Shown: in pieces, positions 48,538-58,326 of the stretch | How the letters are laid out: every line of letters begins with the position of its first letter | Numbering within the stretch: the first letter of the stretch is position 1 | Assembly: GCA_963667575.2 (NCBI GenBank) | Contig: CAXXHY010000063.1 | Coordinates: 95,645-159,644 of the forward strand | DNA: 64,000 nt | Direction of reading: 5' to 3' | Source: G963665495 sp963667575 | GTDB taxonomy: Bacteria; Desulfobacterota; Desulfovibrionia; Desulfovibrionales; Desulfovibrionaceae | The notes under the pieces: model-generated | Told to the model about the DNA's origin: nothing | Databases searched by the model: none | What the model saw: the letters and a program-made list of their open reading frames with translations, nothing else | Program-made: the position numbers and the translations under genes

Positions 48538-50628
48538 ATGCCCAAGTTTGTTTTGGAAATCGGTACCGAGGAAATGCCCGCACGTTTTCTGCCGCTCCTG
48601 CAGAAAGAATTCTCCGATGCCATGACCGCATCCCTTGAAAACAATCTGCTCGAACATGGCGCCATTCGCGTTTTGGCCACGCCGCGCAGACTGGCGCTCA
48701 TTGTCGATGGCCTGGCTGAAATGCAGCAGACCAACGTAGAGGAAGTCACGGGGCCGCCTAAAAAAGTGGCCTTTGATGCGCAGGGCAACCCCACCAAGGC
48801 AGCGGCAGGGTTCGCCAAGACGCACGGCATCGAACTGGATCAGATCTACACCATCGAAACCCCCAAAGGCGAATACCTGGCCGCCAAGAAAACCGTTGGC
48901 GGGCAGAAGGCTCTGGATTTGCTGCCGGAACTTTGCGTACAGCTTATTTCCGGATTGCAGTTTCCCAAGAGCATGCACTGGGGGTCCGGTGAGTTCACAT
49001 TTGGACGGCCGATCCGCTGGATACTCGCCCTGTTTGGCGGCGAGACAGTTTCTTTTTCCATTGCCGGCATAGATTCTTCCAACACCACCTGCGGCCATCG
49101 CGTCATGGGACTTGGTCCCTGGGAAGTCTCCGAGGCCGATTCCTACGAATCCGTAATCGCCGAAAAGACCAGCGTCGTTCTGGATCCGGACGTTCGTTCG
49201 CAGGAAATCGTCAGCCAGGCACAGGAACTCGCCCGCGCTGCCGGTGGCGAAGCCGTCATCAATCAGAAGCTGCTGGGAGAAGTTTCCGGCCTGGTGGAAT
49301 ATCCCAAAGTCGTTCTGGGCAATTTTGATCCTTCCTTTCTGGAACTTCCGCGCGAGGCCCTGCTGACCAGCATGGAGAGCCACCAGAAAAGTTTTGGTGT
49401 GGAAAAGGCGGACGGCAGCCTTTTGCCTCATTTCCTTTGCACCATCAATCTGGAGCCCGAAGATCTCGAAATCGTCCGCAAGGGCTGGGAACGCGTACTC
49501 AAGGCGCGCCTCGAGGATGGCCGTTTCTTCTGGAAAACCGATCTGGCCAAGAATCTGGATGACTGGCTGGCAATGCTGGAAAATGTCATTTTCCTTGGTC
49601 CCCTCGGCAGCATGGGGGACAAGTCCAGACGCCTTGAAAAACTGTGCGCCTATCTTGCGGAGAAAGTTGCGCCGGAAATGGCAACGGATCTTGCCCGTGC
49701 CGGACGTCTGGCCAAAGCCGACCTGGTTTCCGAAATGGTCGGCGAGTTCGACGATCTGCAGGGAATCATGGGCGGCATCTATGCGCGCAAGAAAGGGGAG
49801 TCCGAAATCGTGGCTCAGGCCCTGTACGAGCAGTATCTGCCGGCCGGACCAGAAAGTCCTGTCCCCGGAACGTTGCCCGGCGCGTTGTTGTCCATAGCCG
49901 ATAAGATCGACTCTCTGGTGGGCTGCTTCGGCCTGAACATGATTCCTACCGGTGCCAATGATCCCTATGCGTTGCGTCGTCAATGCCTGGGCGTTAGCCG
50001 CATCATCATGGACAAGGAACTGCGTCTGGATCTCGCCGAACTCGTGGACAAGGCTCTGGAAGCCTACGGCAGCATCGAATGGAAGCTTTCCAAAGATGTG
50101 CTGAAGGAAAAGTTGCTGGATTTCATGGGGCAACGCTTGAAAAATTATTTCACCTCCCAGTCCGTGCCCACCCTGGTGGCAGAGGCTGGAATCGGCGCCG
50201 GCATCAATGATGTCTGGGCGCTTTCCAAGCGTATCGAGGCTCTGAATGCATTCAGCAAAGAGGCCGACTTCGAACAGGCTGTTTTGACCTTCAAACGAGC
50301 CGGAAACATCATCCGCAAGCAGGGTGATGAGGCCGGACAGGCGCTTGACGGGAAATATTCCGCAACCTTGTTTCAGGAGGCCCAGGAAAAATCCCTGGGT
50401 GAAAAGCTGGAAAGTCTGGAACAGCGCTTCAACGAGTTGCTGAGCCAGGACGCATATCCGGAATTGCTCGGACTGCTTCGCGAATTGCGTCCCTTTGTGG
50501 ATGATTTCTTTGACAATGTCATGGTCATGTGCGATGAAGCCGATCTGCGGCTGAATCGTTTGAATTTGCTCAAGGCTCTGGTGGGCAGACTGGGCAAGGT
50601 TGCAGATTTCAACGCGTTGCAGATATAG
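48538..50628 (+). CDS. glyS: Glycine-tRNA ligase beta subunit
   Basis: 696 residues, normal for the family. It starts MPKFVLEIGTEEMPARFLPL and carries GNFDPSFLELPREALLTSM, EDGRFFWKTDLAKNLDDW and PTGANDPYALRRQCLGV, and a C-terminal tRNA-binding DALR-like region. AGGAGG lies just before the ATG, inside the end of glyQ. Together they show the two-gene alpha2beta2 type found in most Gram-negative bacteria. Confidence 0.97.
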   Translation: MPKFVLEIGTEEMPARFLPLLQKEFSDAMTASLENNLLEHGAIRVLATPRRLALIVDGLAEMQQTNVEEVTGPPKKVAFDAQGNPTKAAAGFAKTHGIELDQIYTIETPKGEYLAAKKTVGGQKALDLLPELCVQLISGLQFPKSMHWGSGEFTFGRPIRWILALFGGETVSFSIAGIDSSNTTCGHRVMGLGPWEVSEADSYESVIAEKTSVVLDPDVRSQEIVSQAQELARAAGGEAVINQKLLGEVSGLVEYPKVVLGNFDPSFLELPREALLTSMESHQKSFGVEKADGSLLPHFLCTINLEPEDLEIVRKGWERVLKARLEDGRFFWKTDLAKNLDDWLAMLENVIFLGPLGSMGDKSRRLEKLCAYLAEKVAPEMATDLARAGRLAKADLVSEMVGEFDDLQGIMGGIYARKKGESEIVAQALYEQYLPAGPESPVPGTLPGALLSIADKIDSLVGCFGLNMIPTGANDPYALRRQCLGVSRIIMDKELRLDLAELVDKALEAYGSIEWKLSKDVLKEKLLDFMGQRLKNYFTSQSVPTLVAEAGIGAGINDVWALSKRIEALNAFSKEADFEQAVLTFKRAGNIIRKQGDEAGQALDGKYSATLFQEAQEKSLGEKLESLEQRFNELLSQDAYPELLGLLRELRPFVDDFFDNVMVMCDEADLRLNRLNLLKALVGRLGKVADFNALQI

Positions 50629-50705
50629 TACGGTGGCTGGGAGTCAATGCGTCTCAGGTTGTGGGATGTTTTTTGCGCTCCAAATAAGAAAACATGTTTT
50701 TACCC

Positions 50706-50735
50706 TTGACAGTTGTCTTATTTTGAGGGTAATAA
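50706..50735 (+). promoter_or_regulatory. Sigma-70 promoter of rpsT
   Basis: TTGACA at 50706-50711 and TAATAA at 50730-50735 with an 18-base spacer. Only 55 bases separate it from the start codon. Confidence 0.72.
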
Positions 50736-50790
50736 CTCTTTTTCGTTGAGATGAACTTTATAGACACAGGATCGCCCAGGAGGAAATTCA

Positions 50791-51054
50791 GTGGCAAATC
50801 ATAAATCCGCTCTGAAACGGCACAGACAGAGCCTGAAGTTGCGCGCTCGCAACCGCGTCATGAAAACCAAAATCAAGAACTCCATCAAGGCTGTTCGCGA
50901 GGCTGTTGACCAAAAGAACAAAGACGCCGCTGAGTTGGCATTGAAGCAGGCTACCAGTACTTTGGACAAGGCTGCTACCAAAAAAGTCATCCACTGGCGC
51001 AATGCTGCCCGTCGTATTTCTCGACTGAACATTGCTGTCAACGGCATGGCGTAA
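50791..51054 (+). CDS. rpsT: 30S ribosomal protein S20
   Basis: 87 residues, begins MANHKSALKRHRQSLKLRAR with a GTG start after CAGGAGG. The three long basic helices bind 16S rRNA h9 and h44. It has its own promoter and terminator. Confidence 0.97.
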   Translation: MANHKSALKRHRQSLKLRARNRVMKTKIKNSIKAVREAVDQKNKDAAELALKQATSTLDKAATKKVIHWRNAARRISRLNIAVNGMA

Positions 51055-51081
51055 GCCTGTCTTTTTTAGCTTTTTCTATGT

Positions 51082-51112
51082 GCCCGCTGGTTTCGGCCAG
51101 CGGGCTTCTTTT
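51082..51112 (+). terminator. Terminator of rpsT
   Basis: Nine-base perfect arms GCCCGCTGG / CCAGCGGGC with a six-base loop and TTCTTTT. Confidence 0.87.
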
Positions 51113-51142
51113 GCTTGTAGTTCCTTCCAGCGTCAGCCCTTG

Positions 51143-53245
51143 TCAGCTTAATCTGCTCTCATCCACGGACTCCAGTTTCGTGCAGACATCCTGAGCAAAA
51201 TTACGCAGCATTGAACTGGCGCGAAAATGCGTCGTGTCCACGGCCAGCGGATGATTCATGGCCGCGGTAGCCAGCAAGGCGGCCGCGAGGTCCAGTTCGT
51301 TTTTCTCCAGCAACAGCTTATAAATACTTCCCAGCTCGGAACGAAAAGCCAAAAGTTCGTCCGAAGGACTGGTTCTGGCGTGAATCGTCAGTATTGTCCG
51401 GATCAGCCGCAGCAGCTTGGGGGGGACTGGCTTCTGCGACTTGCGAAGCCCTTGCAGGAGCCATTGCAATCCCGCCATCAAGGTGGCGTCTGCCATGAAC
51501 TCTTCTTTTTTGAAAAGTTCGGGCATTTTCTGGGCGGCAAGCAGAAGGGCCTGGACAGCCAGGGAGACGTTTCGCTTCAGAATGGCTACCAGAAGCCGTT
51601 CATGCAATAAGGCCGCGTATATTTCGACTTTTCTGGCGTTTTCCTGTTCAAAAAAAGCCAGCTGTGCGTAGAAATCCAGAACAAACCGCAGGGGTGGATG
51701 CAGCGACGGGCTTTTGTAAAACTGCGGATCATTGGCCACGTCCGGCTGGATATAAATCCCGCGGACAATGGAACGGGCGGCCTCTGTAGGGTGGTTGGCA
51801 TCCGAGTACGCCACTGCCAGGTTGAAATAGACAGCTCCTCTGTCCGAAGGGTTGTGCTCCAGCAGGCGTTGATAAATGCCGATGGCTGCTTCGGGTCCTT
51901 TTCGTCTGCGTACGTAGTGTCCGAGGAAAATGATTTCCTTGAGCGACTCGTGGTGAAACGCCTTGTCTTCTGCCGCATGGTAGAAATGTTTTTCCGCAGC
52001 ACTGAAATCCCCGGAGTCCAGAGCGCTTTGTCCCAAAAAAATGAGTTGTTTGGGAGGGAGCTCTTTCAAATTCTTGCCTTTGAGAAGCATCAGCGTATCG
52101 CGCGCCAGACCGCTGAGTTGTTGCACGGCCGGATGGTCTTGTCCCAGCGTGCTGGCGACATCCATCTTGATGATTTCACCCGCAATCCGCATCGCAGCAT
52201 TGACATTTTTATCCTTGTCCCCATGTTTGCTCGAGGCACTTACTTCTTCGGCTTTTGACAAGGCCTTGCCGAAATTATCCACCGCTTCCTGCATCAGAGC
52301 AGCAATTTCCTCGCTGTCCGCAGCTTCACCATTGGAAATGCGTTCGCGAACCTGCAAAACACGTATCTGGCCGATCTCCTTGTTGGGTTCGGGAAGGCTT
52401 TCGGCAACTTCCTCAGCCTGGCGAAAGCGCTGCAGCGCATTGGGATATTTATGCAGTCGGACGTAAATCTGTCCGCTGTGCAAATAGGCTTTGGGATCGG
52501 ACGGGAACAGCTCGATGGCTTTTTTATAGCAGACGATGGAGTGCTCGTAGTTGCCGCTTTCCTTGGCTTTTTCGGCTTCCTTCAGCCAGTTTTCCGCCTC
52601 GGCCTTGCGTTGGCTGAGTTGCCGCTCCTCCTTTTTTCCCATCAGTGTTGCCAGATCTTCGTGGCGGTGGGGCAGATATTCGGAGAGATATTCACGGATT
52701 TCCGTATAGCGCTGGAGCATTTGTTCCTTGAGGAGCAGATGCTTGCGTTTGGGATGCAGGCCATTCAAGGAATCCTGTTTCTGCAGAATGAACGCGCCGC
52801 TGATGCCGAATTCCGCCAGTTTGACCAGAATGCCTTCACGCTTGTGAATGAATTCGATCTCTTCAAAAATGGGGACTGAAAGGGGCAGACATTTGAGCGG
52901 GTCCCGTTTGGACCTGGACAGGAGCGTGCTGACAATGGCGAAAAATTCACTGATATCCTTGGGGCGGGGTGAGTTGATCCCCGTACTTACCACACCCATG
53001 GGAGGGCCAACCAGGACAAGCCCGTCCTGCAGATTCCGCAGGATCAAGGACAGGTCCTGAGCGCATTTCATGAATCTGTTGCTGCAGGCATGAAAAATGA
53101 CACGCCGGAATTTCAGCGTGGATAGAATAAGTTTGAGCTGATCACGCAGCATTGCGGGATAGACCAGGACATGGACAGGTATGTCAAGGAAGGCATCAAG
53201 GGGCGCCTGCTCTGTTGACGCGGCAACCCTCGGTATTTGGGTCAT
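51143..53245 (-). CDS. Degenerate receiver-like domain with TPR repeats
   Basis: 700 residues, cytoplasmic. The first 160 residues have the alternating alpha/beta pattern of a response-regulator receiver (HVLVYPAMLRDQLKLILSTL, GLVLVGPP, ISGAFIL) but the acidic pocket and the phospho-Asp are not evident. From about 235 TPRs appear (WLKEAEKAKESGNYEHSIVCYKKAIELFPSDPKAYLHSG). It probably recruits other proteins. The start 53245 follows AGGT at good distance. It is followed by no clear terminator before rpsT and convergent with it. Confidence 0.75.
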   Translation of the reverse strand: MTQIPRVAASTEQAPLDAFLDIPVHVLVYPAMLRDQLKLILSTLKFRRVIFHACSNRFMKCAQDLSLILRNLQDGLVLVGPPMGVVSTGINSPRPKDISEFFAIVSTLLSRSKRDPLKCLPLSVPIFEEIEFIHKREGILVKLAEFGISGAFILQKQDSLNGLHPKRKHLLLKEQMLQRYTEIREYLSEYLPHRHEDLATLMGKKEERQLSQRKAEAENWLKEAEKAKESGNYEHSIVCYKKAIELFPSDPKAYLHSGQIYVRLHKYPNALQRFRQAEEVAESLPEPNKEIGQIRVLQVRERISNGEAADSEEIAALMQEAVDNFGKALSKAEEVSASSKHGDKDKNVNAAMRIAGEIIKMDVASTLGQDHPAVQQLSGLARDTLMLLKGKNLKELPPKQLIFLGQSALDSGDFSAAEKHFYHAAEDKAFHHESLKEIIFLGHYVRRRKGPEAAIGIYQRLLEHNPSDRGAVYFNLAVAYSDANHPTEAARSIVRGIYIQPDVANDPQFYKSPSLHPPLRFVLDFYAQLAFFEQENARKVEIYAALLHERLLVAILKRNVSLAVQALLLAAQKMPELFKKEEFMADATLMAGLQWLLQGLRKSQKPVPPKLLRLIRTILTIHARTSPSDELLAFRSELGSIYKLLLEKNELDLAAALLATAAMNHPLAVDTTHFRASSMLRNFAQDVCTKLESVDESRLS

Positions 53246-53458
53246 TATTGCTACCTGGCGCGGAAGAAAGCAAGTGTTGGAATACGAGTACGGCACCCTG
53301 CAACTGTGTGAAACATCAGTTGTATAGCAGCGATAAACACCGAGAGCAACCGTACGCGGGGCTAGGAATATGGTCCTGTTGAGCGGAACCTACCCACAAT
53401 GGTTATGTTAGGAGAATTATGTGAAGGGACTGAGGCAGGAAAGTTACTGTTTTTTTAC

Positions 53459-53516
53459 AGATGCAACTGGGGCATCTGGAAAAGCTCCTCGTATGAAACA
53501 CAGGGAGCTTTTCCAG
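53459..53516. other. Compound hairpin region between the TPR gene and the M24 peptidase
   Basis: A 13-base perfect inverted repeat, CTGGAAAAGCTCC with its complement (53476-53488 and 53504-53516), has a 15-base loop. A shorter one (AGATGC / GCATCT) overlaps it. A run of seven T lies just left of them. It lies beyond the stop of the peptidase gene and may end its transcript, although the T run is not in the usual place. Confidence 0.55.
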
Positions 53517-53534
53517 AGATGTTTACTTAAGAGG

Positions 53535-54764
53535 CTAGTCGACCTGAACAATCTCGAATTCTTCGCCGCTGATGCTGACACCGCCGGATTCGGTGATTTC
53601 AAAGGTGTTTTCCACTCCGACCATGCCCAGGTCGCGGATACCCATTTTGGGTTCCATCGCCATGACCATTCCGGCTTCAAGGGGCTCGTCGAATCCTTTG
53701 GCTATGACAGGGTATTCATCCACATGCAGCCCGATGCCATGGCCGAGGAAGGGAACTTTGTTGCTGTCCAGAGCCATGAAACCATCGCCAAAGCCCTGCT
53801 TTTCCATCATGGACATGCAATGGGCGTATAATTCGCTGGGGATGGCTCCGGGCTTGAGCTGCGAGCGCAGCCATTCCTGGACCTGAATGCAGAACTCGTG
53901 GGCTTCGAGCACCTGGGCGGGGATTGGCCCGCCGGTCCAGTACACCTGGGTCTTGTCGGTCTGATATCCTTCGAGGCTGAAGCCGATATCGCAGGTGAGG
54001 GGTTCGTTCGTATGCCAGATACGGCCGGGATAGCCCATGAAAGGAACGGCGGGATGTTCGCCGCGAAGCCCCACCGGACCGTTGTACCGGCTGGGATAAT
54101 TGGCGCTGTCCCCTGCGGAGATATGACCGAGAAAAAAGTCCTCGTTGACATTGCTCATGCGCATCATGCCCGAATGTCCGAGTTCGAAAAACACTTCCCA
54201 GGATTTGTGCGCGATCTCCCGTTCGTTCATGCCCGCGTAAATACGCTGGGGCAGAAGGTTATAGAGCGCATGATGATGCCGGGCTCCGCAAAGGCGCATC
54301 TTTTTCAATTCCCATTCGGTTTTGACGCACATGATTTTGTCCAGGAGCGCATCGGCGGAAACGAATTCGTGGCCGGACAGGCGCGACATGATGAGATTGC
54401 CTATGGACCAGCTTGCGCCTGCCATATCAACACCGATGATGGCCGGCCTTTCCGGAATGGGGCTGCCGGCGAACGCGGCAAGTTCCGGCACTTTGGAAAA
54501 GGATTTGAAGGCAAACATGGTCTCCAGCGGCGATTCCATCCGGGCGCGTTCCAGACCATGGCGCACCATGAGAACGGGCTCGCCTTCTGCCGGAAGCCAC
54601 AGTACGCCCGTGCCAAGGGTCCCCGTGAAGTAATAGATGGTTACCGGATTCAGTATCAGCAGTCCCGCGGCCTGGGGCAGGTGCGCGGAAAGCAACCGGC
54701 GGTAACGTTCGTATCGTAAGTCGAGTTCGCTACGATCCATTCGTTCGACTGCAGTAAATGTCAT
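53535..54764 (-). CDS. M24-family metallopeptidase (Xaa-Pro aminopeptidase-like)
   Basis: 409 residues in the creatinase/pita-bread fold. Metal ligands are visible: two Asp in CDIGFSLEGYQTDKTQ, His in GHGIGLHVDE, Glu in MEPKMG and Glu in VENTFEI. It probably trims X-Pro from peptides in the cytoplasm. GGAG precedes the start. It follows the transporter on the same strand, 28 bases beyond its stop, so it may be part of that operon; the link between a peptidase and the transporter is unknown. Confidence 0.85.
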   Translation of the reverse strand: MTFTAVERMDRSELDLRYERYRRLLSAHLPQAAGLLILNPVTIYYFTGTLGTGVLWLPAEGEPVLMVRHGLERARMESPLETMFAFKSFSKVPELAAFAGSPIPERPAIIGVDMAGASWSIGNLIMSRLSGHEFVSADALLDKIMCVKTEWELKKMRLCGARHHHALYNLLPQRIYAGMNEREIAHKSWEVFFELGHSGMMRMSNVNEDFFLGHISAGDSANYPSRYNGPVGLRGEHPAVPFMGYPGRIWHTNEPLTCDIGFSLEGYQTDKTQVYWTGGPIPAQVLEAHEFCIQVQEWLRSQLKPGAIPSELYAHCMSMMEKQGFGDGFMALDSNKVPFLGHGIGLHVDEYPVIAKGFDEPLEAGMVMAMEPKMGIRDLGMVGVENTFEITESGGVSISGEEFEIVQVD

Positions 54765-54792
54765 GAAGTGCTCCTTGATCTGGAGTTGTTCG

Positions 54793-57700
54793 TTAAATCA
54801 AGCGCTTGAAGCTTTTAATGAAGTAGATCGTGCTCTTGCGTCCTATCCAGAGGATACGCTCGCGGTATTTCAGCATAACCAGGGTCAGCAGATTCACGAA
54901 TAACGCGGTGAGCAGAAGAACCAGCGCATTGAATGTCGTGGTGCTTGTCTTGATGTGCAGCAGCGGCAGCACTTTTTCCCGGACAAACATGGGATAAGGA
55001 AAAGGAGGTTTGACATCCGCGACCTTGTCACGCGTCAGGCCGTTGTCGGTCAGTAATTCATTGAAACGCTGTTCGCCGACGCTGATGGCATCATGAATGT
55101 TTTTATTGCCGTAGGCGTGCTTGTAGCCCTTGCGGAAAACTTCCAGTTCGTTCTGGAGTCGTTCTTCCATGGCCTGATACCGGGATTGCCCGTAGAGTTC
55201 GGTCAACTCGCTGTGACGGTATTTCAGATCCCGCAATTCAGAGAGCAGCCGGTTGTGCTCCGTATCGTAACTGTTGCCGGTTTCCTGAAGTACCATGAGT
55301 CCTTCGTAGGCCCAGCGGGAAGGCATGACCTGGCAGATCTCCGGCACCGGACTGTTTTCGTAAAACTTCAGTTTTACATTCATTTTTTCGTATTCGATCA
55401 AAGCGCCGCCCAGGATGATCTGCGGAATGAGTACAAGCGGGACAATGTTCAGGGCCGCCTTGGAGGACAGCCGGGGCAACGAAGAAATGAACAGACCAAT
55501 GGACACGCCCGTAAAAGATAGAATGGAAAGAAAAATGACGTAGGAGAAATAGAGCTCTTTGACCTCCAGGAATAAAAAGCCCATGGCGACGAACAGCGCG
55601 TTTTGCACGATGGCAAAAAGCATCAGCACCACGAGTTTGGCGGCAATGTAGGCCCGGTGGGTGGTATTGAGCATGCGTTCGCGCATAAACAGAGCAGTAT
55701 CGCCGATGATTTCATCCACACTGTTGGTCATGCTCAGAAAAAAGGAGACAATGACCGAAATGAACAGAAAAGTCTTGAACAGTTCGTTGGTGTAGAGCGT
55801 GTAATTGTCGCTGCTGGGCGCGTATTTGAGAATGAAACCAACTGCGGCCCCGAGAAATGGTGCTTCCAGAAACGTGATGATCAGGTTGGACCGGTCACGA
55901 ACCTTGTTGGCGTAATTGCGCGCGAACAGGGTGAGAAACTGGCTGAACCGGTTGCTGAAGCTGATAGGCTTGGATGGCGGCAGAACATCCCTGGTGGGGA
56001 GTTTCACATTGGAAAACCAGGAGGAAATGACCCGGCGACGGTACTCGTTTTTCCAGTATTCCGGAGAATATTTGCGTTCGCCCAGAACCAGGCCGTCCAC
56101 ATCACGCAGGGAGTCCTCCAGGCTGTCCAGAAGAATATCCGGTTGCACTGTACGGCAACAGGGGCACTCCACGGTGACCTCGTCGTTGGCCACGTTGGCT
56201 TCCAGATGGCGCTTGAAGTATTCCAGGGCCGAATAGGATGTGCCGAAATAGGCGAGTTTGCCGCCATTGTCCAACAGGATGACCTTGTTGAACATTTTAT
56301 AAAGTTTTGGTCCGGGCTGGTGGATGACCACCACGACGATTTTGCCGGAAAGGGCGATGTTGGAGAGCAGCTCCATGATTTTTTCAGAGTCTTTGGAAGA
56401 CAATCCGGAAGTGGGCTCGTCCAGAAAATAGATTTCAGCGTCGGAAATGAGCTCCAGGCCAATGTTCAGCCGTTTGCGTTCGCCACCGCTCAGGCTTTTG
56501 TCCACCGCCTGCCCGACCTTTGTGTCGCGCTTTTCACTAAGGCGGATGTTTTCCAACACGCTGTCGATACGCGCGCGGAGTTCCTCATGCTTTTTGTCGG
56601 GAAAACGCAGGCGCGCATGGTAGTAGAGGTTCTCGTACACCGTCAGGTTGGGGAGGAGCAGATCGTCCTGGGGGACGAATCCGAAGTAATCCTTGAGGAC
56701 GCTGTATTCACGGTGCAGGTTGTAGTGGTCCACCAGCACGCGGCCCTGTTCGGGCTTGAGCAGTCCGCTGATGACGGAAAGCATTGTGGATTTGCCGCAT
56801 CCGCTGGGACCCATGATGCAGGCCAGTTCCCCGTATTCGATTTCAAAGGAGATGTCGTCCAGCCCAAGAGAACCGTCCTCGAAACGGTAGCTGATGTTTT
56901 CGGCCACCAGTTTGCGGAAGCTGAAGCTGGACTTGCGAAAGACGTTGTTCTTTACGTCCAGTTCGATGAAGTTGTCATGCAGGAACAACCGGTCGCGGTG
57001 ATGCAGCTCCATGGGTTTCTGGATATGCCGGCCATTGAGATGGATATTGTAGGGGCAGTTTCCGGGGTCGAAAAAGAAGCGCTGTTTGCCGGAGGTTTTC
57101 TGCAACTCCACATACGCGCTCCATTTTTCGGGCAGGGCATCCTGGACGAACAGGTCGCTTTTGATGTCGTTGCTGAGCTCATAGGTTGTTTTGTCTTCTT
57201 CCAGTCCTATTTCCCGTATGGAGGACAGGTAATAAAAGACCTCGCGCAGATCCAGACGAAACCCGTTGACATAGACCAGGTCGTCCAGGTTGACGTAGAT
57301 GCTGCCGTCGACCTTCTCGCCGTTATGCGCCACGATGCTGTCCGACTTGAGCACCTGCAGAGTCATGTGCGAGCCGTTGATTTCGACCCGCAGCAGACTC
57401 TCGATGGTCCGCTCGTGATCGTAACAGAGAATGAGGTCTTTCTGGGCGACGTAGAGTTTTGCCTTGAGCTGGTTGATCTTGTTGCGGAAATAGATGATCA
57501 GATCCTGATAGCGCAGGCTGTAGTCGTTTATCAGGATGCTGAAATGCTGCGAGATTTGCGAGGAAAAATTCTTGCGCAGCACAAGCCCGTCGGAAACGAC
57601 CTTGTACAAATCGTTTCTTTTGGTAATGCAGTAGAGATTGTGCACCTTGTAGATGATCAGATCCAGGCCGGGAAAGGGCAGAAAAACGTCAGCGGTCTGG

Positions 57701-58191
57701 ATGTCGCCGGTGACATGCAAAGCGAGAATGTTGGAGGCGGCGAGTTGTTCCGATGATGCTTCGCTGATGCTGAAATTGGCTTCGACAAAAGCCAGATCAT
57801 TATCATCGATACGCATCAGGTCGGCAAGTCGCCTGGCCGTGTGCAGCTCGTTTTCCTTGATGTCGTCCGCCTGAAGAAATTCATAGATGCTCAGCAGACA
57901 GAAAATTTTGCGCTGGTAGGAAAGCGCCTGGTTGATCTTGCGGGCAAAGGCTCCCAGATCGATCTCCACGCCCGTCAGTCGTTCGAAACTCTTGAAAAAG
58001 AAAGAGGCGATATCCTCAGGGTAGAGGTTTTCGTAAAAGTCGACGACAAAATTGCGTTTGATTTGCGTCAGGTTGTTTTCGTCACCGACCACTGCGGCGA
58101 ACATCACAGCAAGCTGCATGGCCAGACTGTTGTCCAGCGTTTCCTGATTCTGGAGAGGTTCCGGAGAGCTGCCTATGGTTGGGGAACTCAT
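54793..58191 (-). CDS. Large ABCG-like ABC transporter with helical (TerB-like) and FHA-like N-terminal regions
   Basis: 1132 residues. Residues 20-145 are helical and resemble TerB. Residues about 260-420 are beta-rich and resemble FHA (HLNGRHIQKPMELHHRDRLF). The ABC ATPase spans about 425-660: Walker A GPSGCGKST at 461-469, signature LSGGERKR at 567-574, Walker B IYFLDEPTSGL at 587-597 and switch His 624. CPCC at 676-679 is an unusual cysteine cluster. Six membrane helices of the ABC-2 type lie near 770-960, then a long soluble loop, and one more near 1095-1115. One-chain ATPase-membrane arrangement is the ABCG half-transporter order. It follows two small exported proteins in the same direction. 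Substrate unknown. Confidence 0.85.
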   Translation of the reverse strand: MSSPTIGSSPEPLQNQETLDNSLAMQLAVMFAAVVGDENNLTQIKRNFVVDFYENLYPEDIASFFFKSFERLTGVEIDLGAFARKINQALSYQRKIFCLLSIYEFLQADDIKENELHTARRLADLMRIDDNDLAFVEANFSISEASSEQLAASNILALHVTGDIQTADVFLPFPGLDLIIYKVHNLYCITKRNDLYKVVSDGLVLRKNFSSQISQHFSILINDYSLRYQDLIIYFRNKINQLKAKLYVAQKDLILCYDHERTIESLLRVEINGSHMTLQVLKSDSIVAHNGEKVDGSIYVNLDDLVYVNGFRLDLREVFYYLSSIREIGLEEDKTTYELSNDIKSDLFVQDALPEKWSAYVELQKTSGKQRFFFDPGNCPYNIHLNGRHIQKPMELHHRDRLFLHDNFIELDVKNNVFRKSSFSFRKLVAENISYRFEDGSLGLDDISFEIEYGELACIMGPSGCGKSTMLSVISGLLKPEQGRVLVDHYNLHREYSVLKDYFGFVPQDDLLLPNLTVYENLYYHARLRFPDKKHEELRARIDSVLENIRLSEKRDTKVGQAVDKSLSGGERKRLNIGLELISDAEIYFLDEPTSGLSSKDSEKIMELLSNIALSGKIVVVVIHQPGPKLYKMFNKVILLDNGGKLAYFGTSYSALEYFKRHLEANVANDEVTVECPCCRTVQPDILLDSLEDSLRDVDGLVLGERKYSPEYWKNEYRRRVISSWFSNVKLPTRDVLPPSKPISFSNRFSQFLTLFARNYANKVRDRSNLIITFLEAPFLGAAVGFILKYAPSSDNYTLYTNELFKTFLFISVIVSFFLSMTNSVDEIIGDTALFMRERMLNTTHRAYIAAKLVVLMLFAIVQNALFVAMGFLFLEVKELYFSYVIFLSILSFTGVSIGLFISSLPRLSSKAALNIVPLVLIPQIILGGALIEYEKMNVKLKFYENSPVPEICQVMPSRWAYEGLMVLQETGNSYDTEHNRLLSELRDLKYRHSELTELYGQSRYQAMEERLQNELEVFRKGYKHAYGNKNIHDAISVGEQRFNELLTDNGLTRDKVADVKPPFPYPMFVREKVLPLLHIKTSTTTFNALVLLLTALFVNLLTLVMLKYRERILWIGRKSTIYFIKSFKRLI

Positions 58192-58258
58192 CTGATTTTA
58201 TTGGCGTTTTGTTGAGTTGCTTCGCCGGGCGCGGATCAACTGGTTACGGCAAGATGAA

Positions 58259-58285
58259 ATCGGGCCGGGAAAAGTCCGGCCCGAT
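58259..58285. other. Strong hairpin between the exported-protein gene and the transporter
   Basis: Perfect ten-base arms ATCGGGCCGG / CCGGCCCGAT with a seven-base loop. On the minus strand only TTTC follows, so termination may be partial; it could set a lower level for the transporter than for the exported proteins upstream. Confidence 0.6.
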
Positions 58286-58326
58286 TCGGGATTATCAGTA
58301 CGCATTAAGAACGGGACAGATCAGGA

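Noticed and set aside
55603..57756. 717-codon plus-strand frame inside the ABC transporter
   Set aside because: It is the mirror of the transporter coding strand, without domains or a ribosome site.
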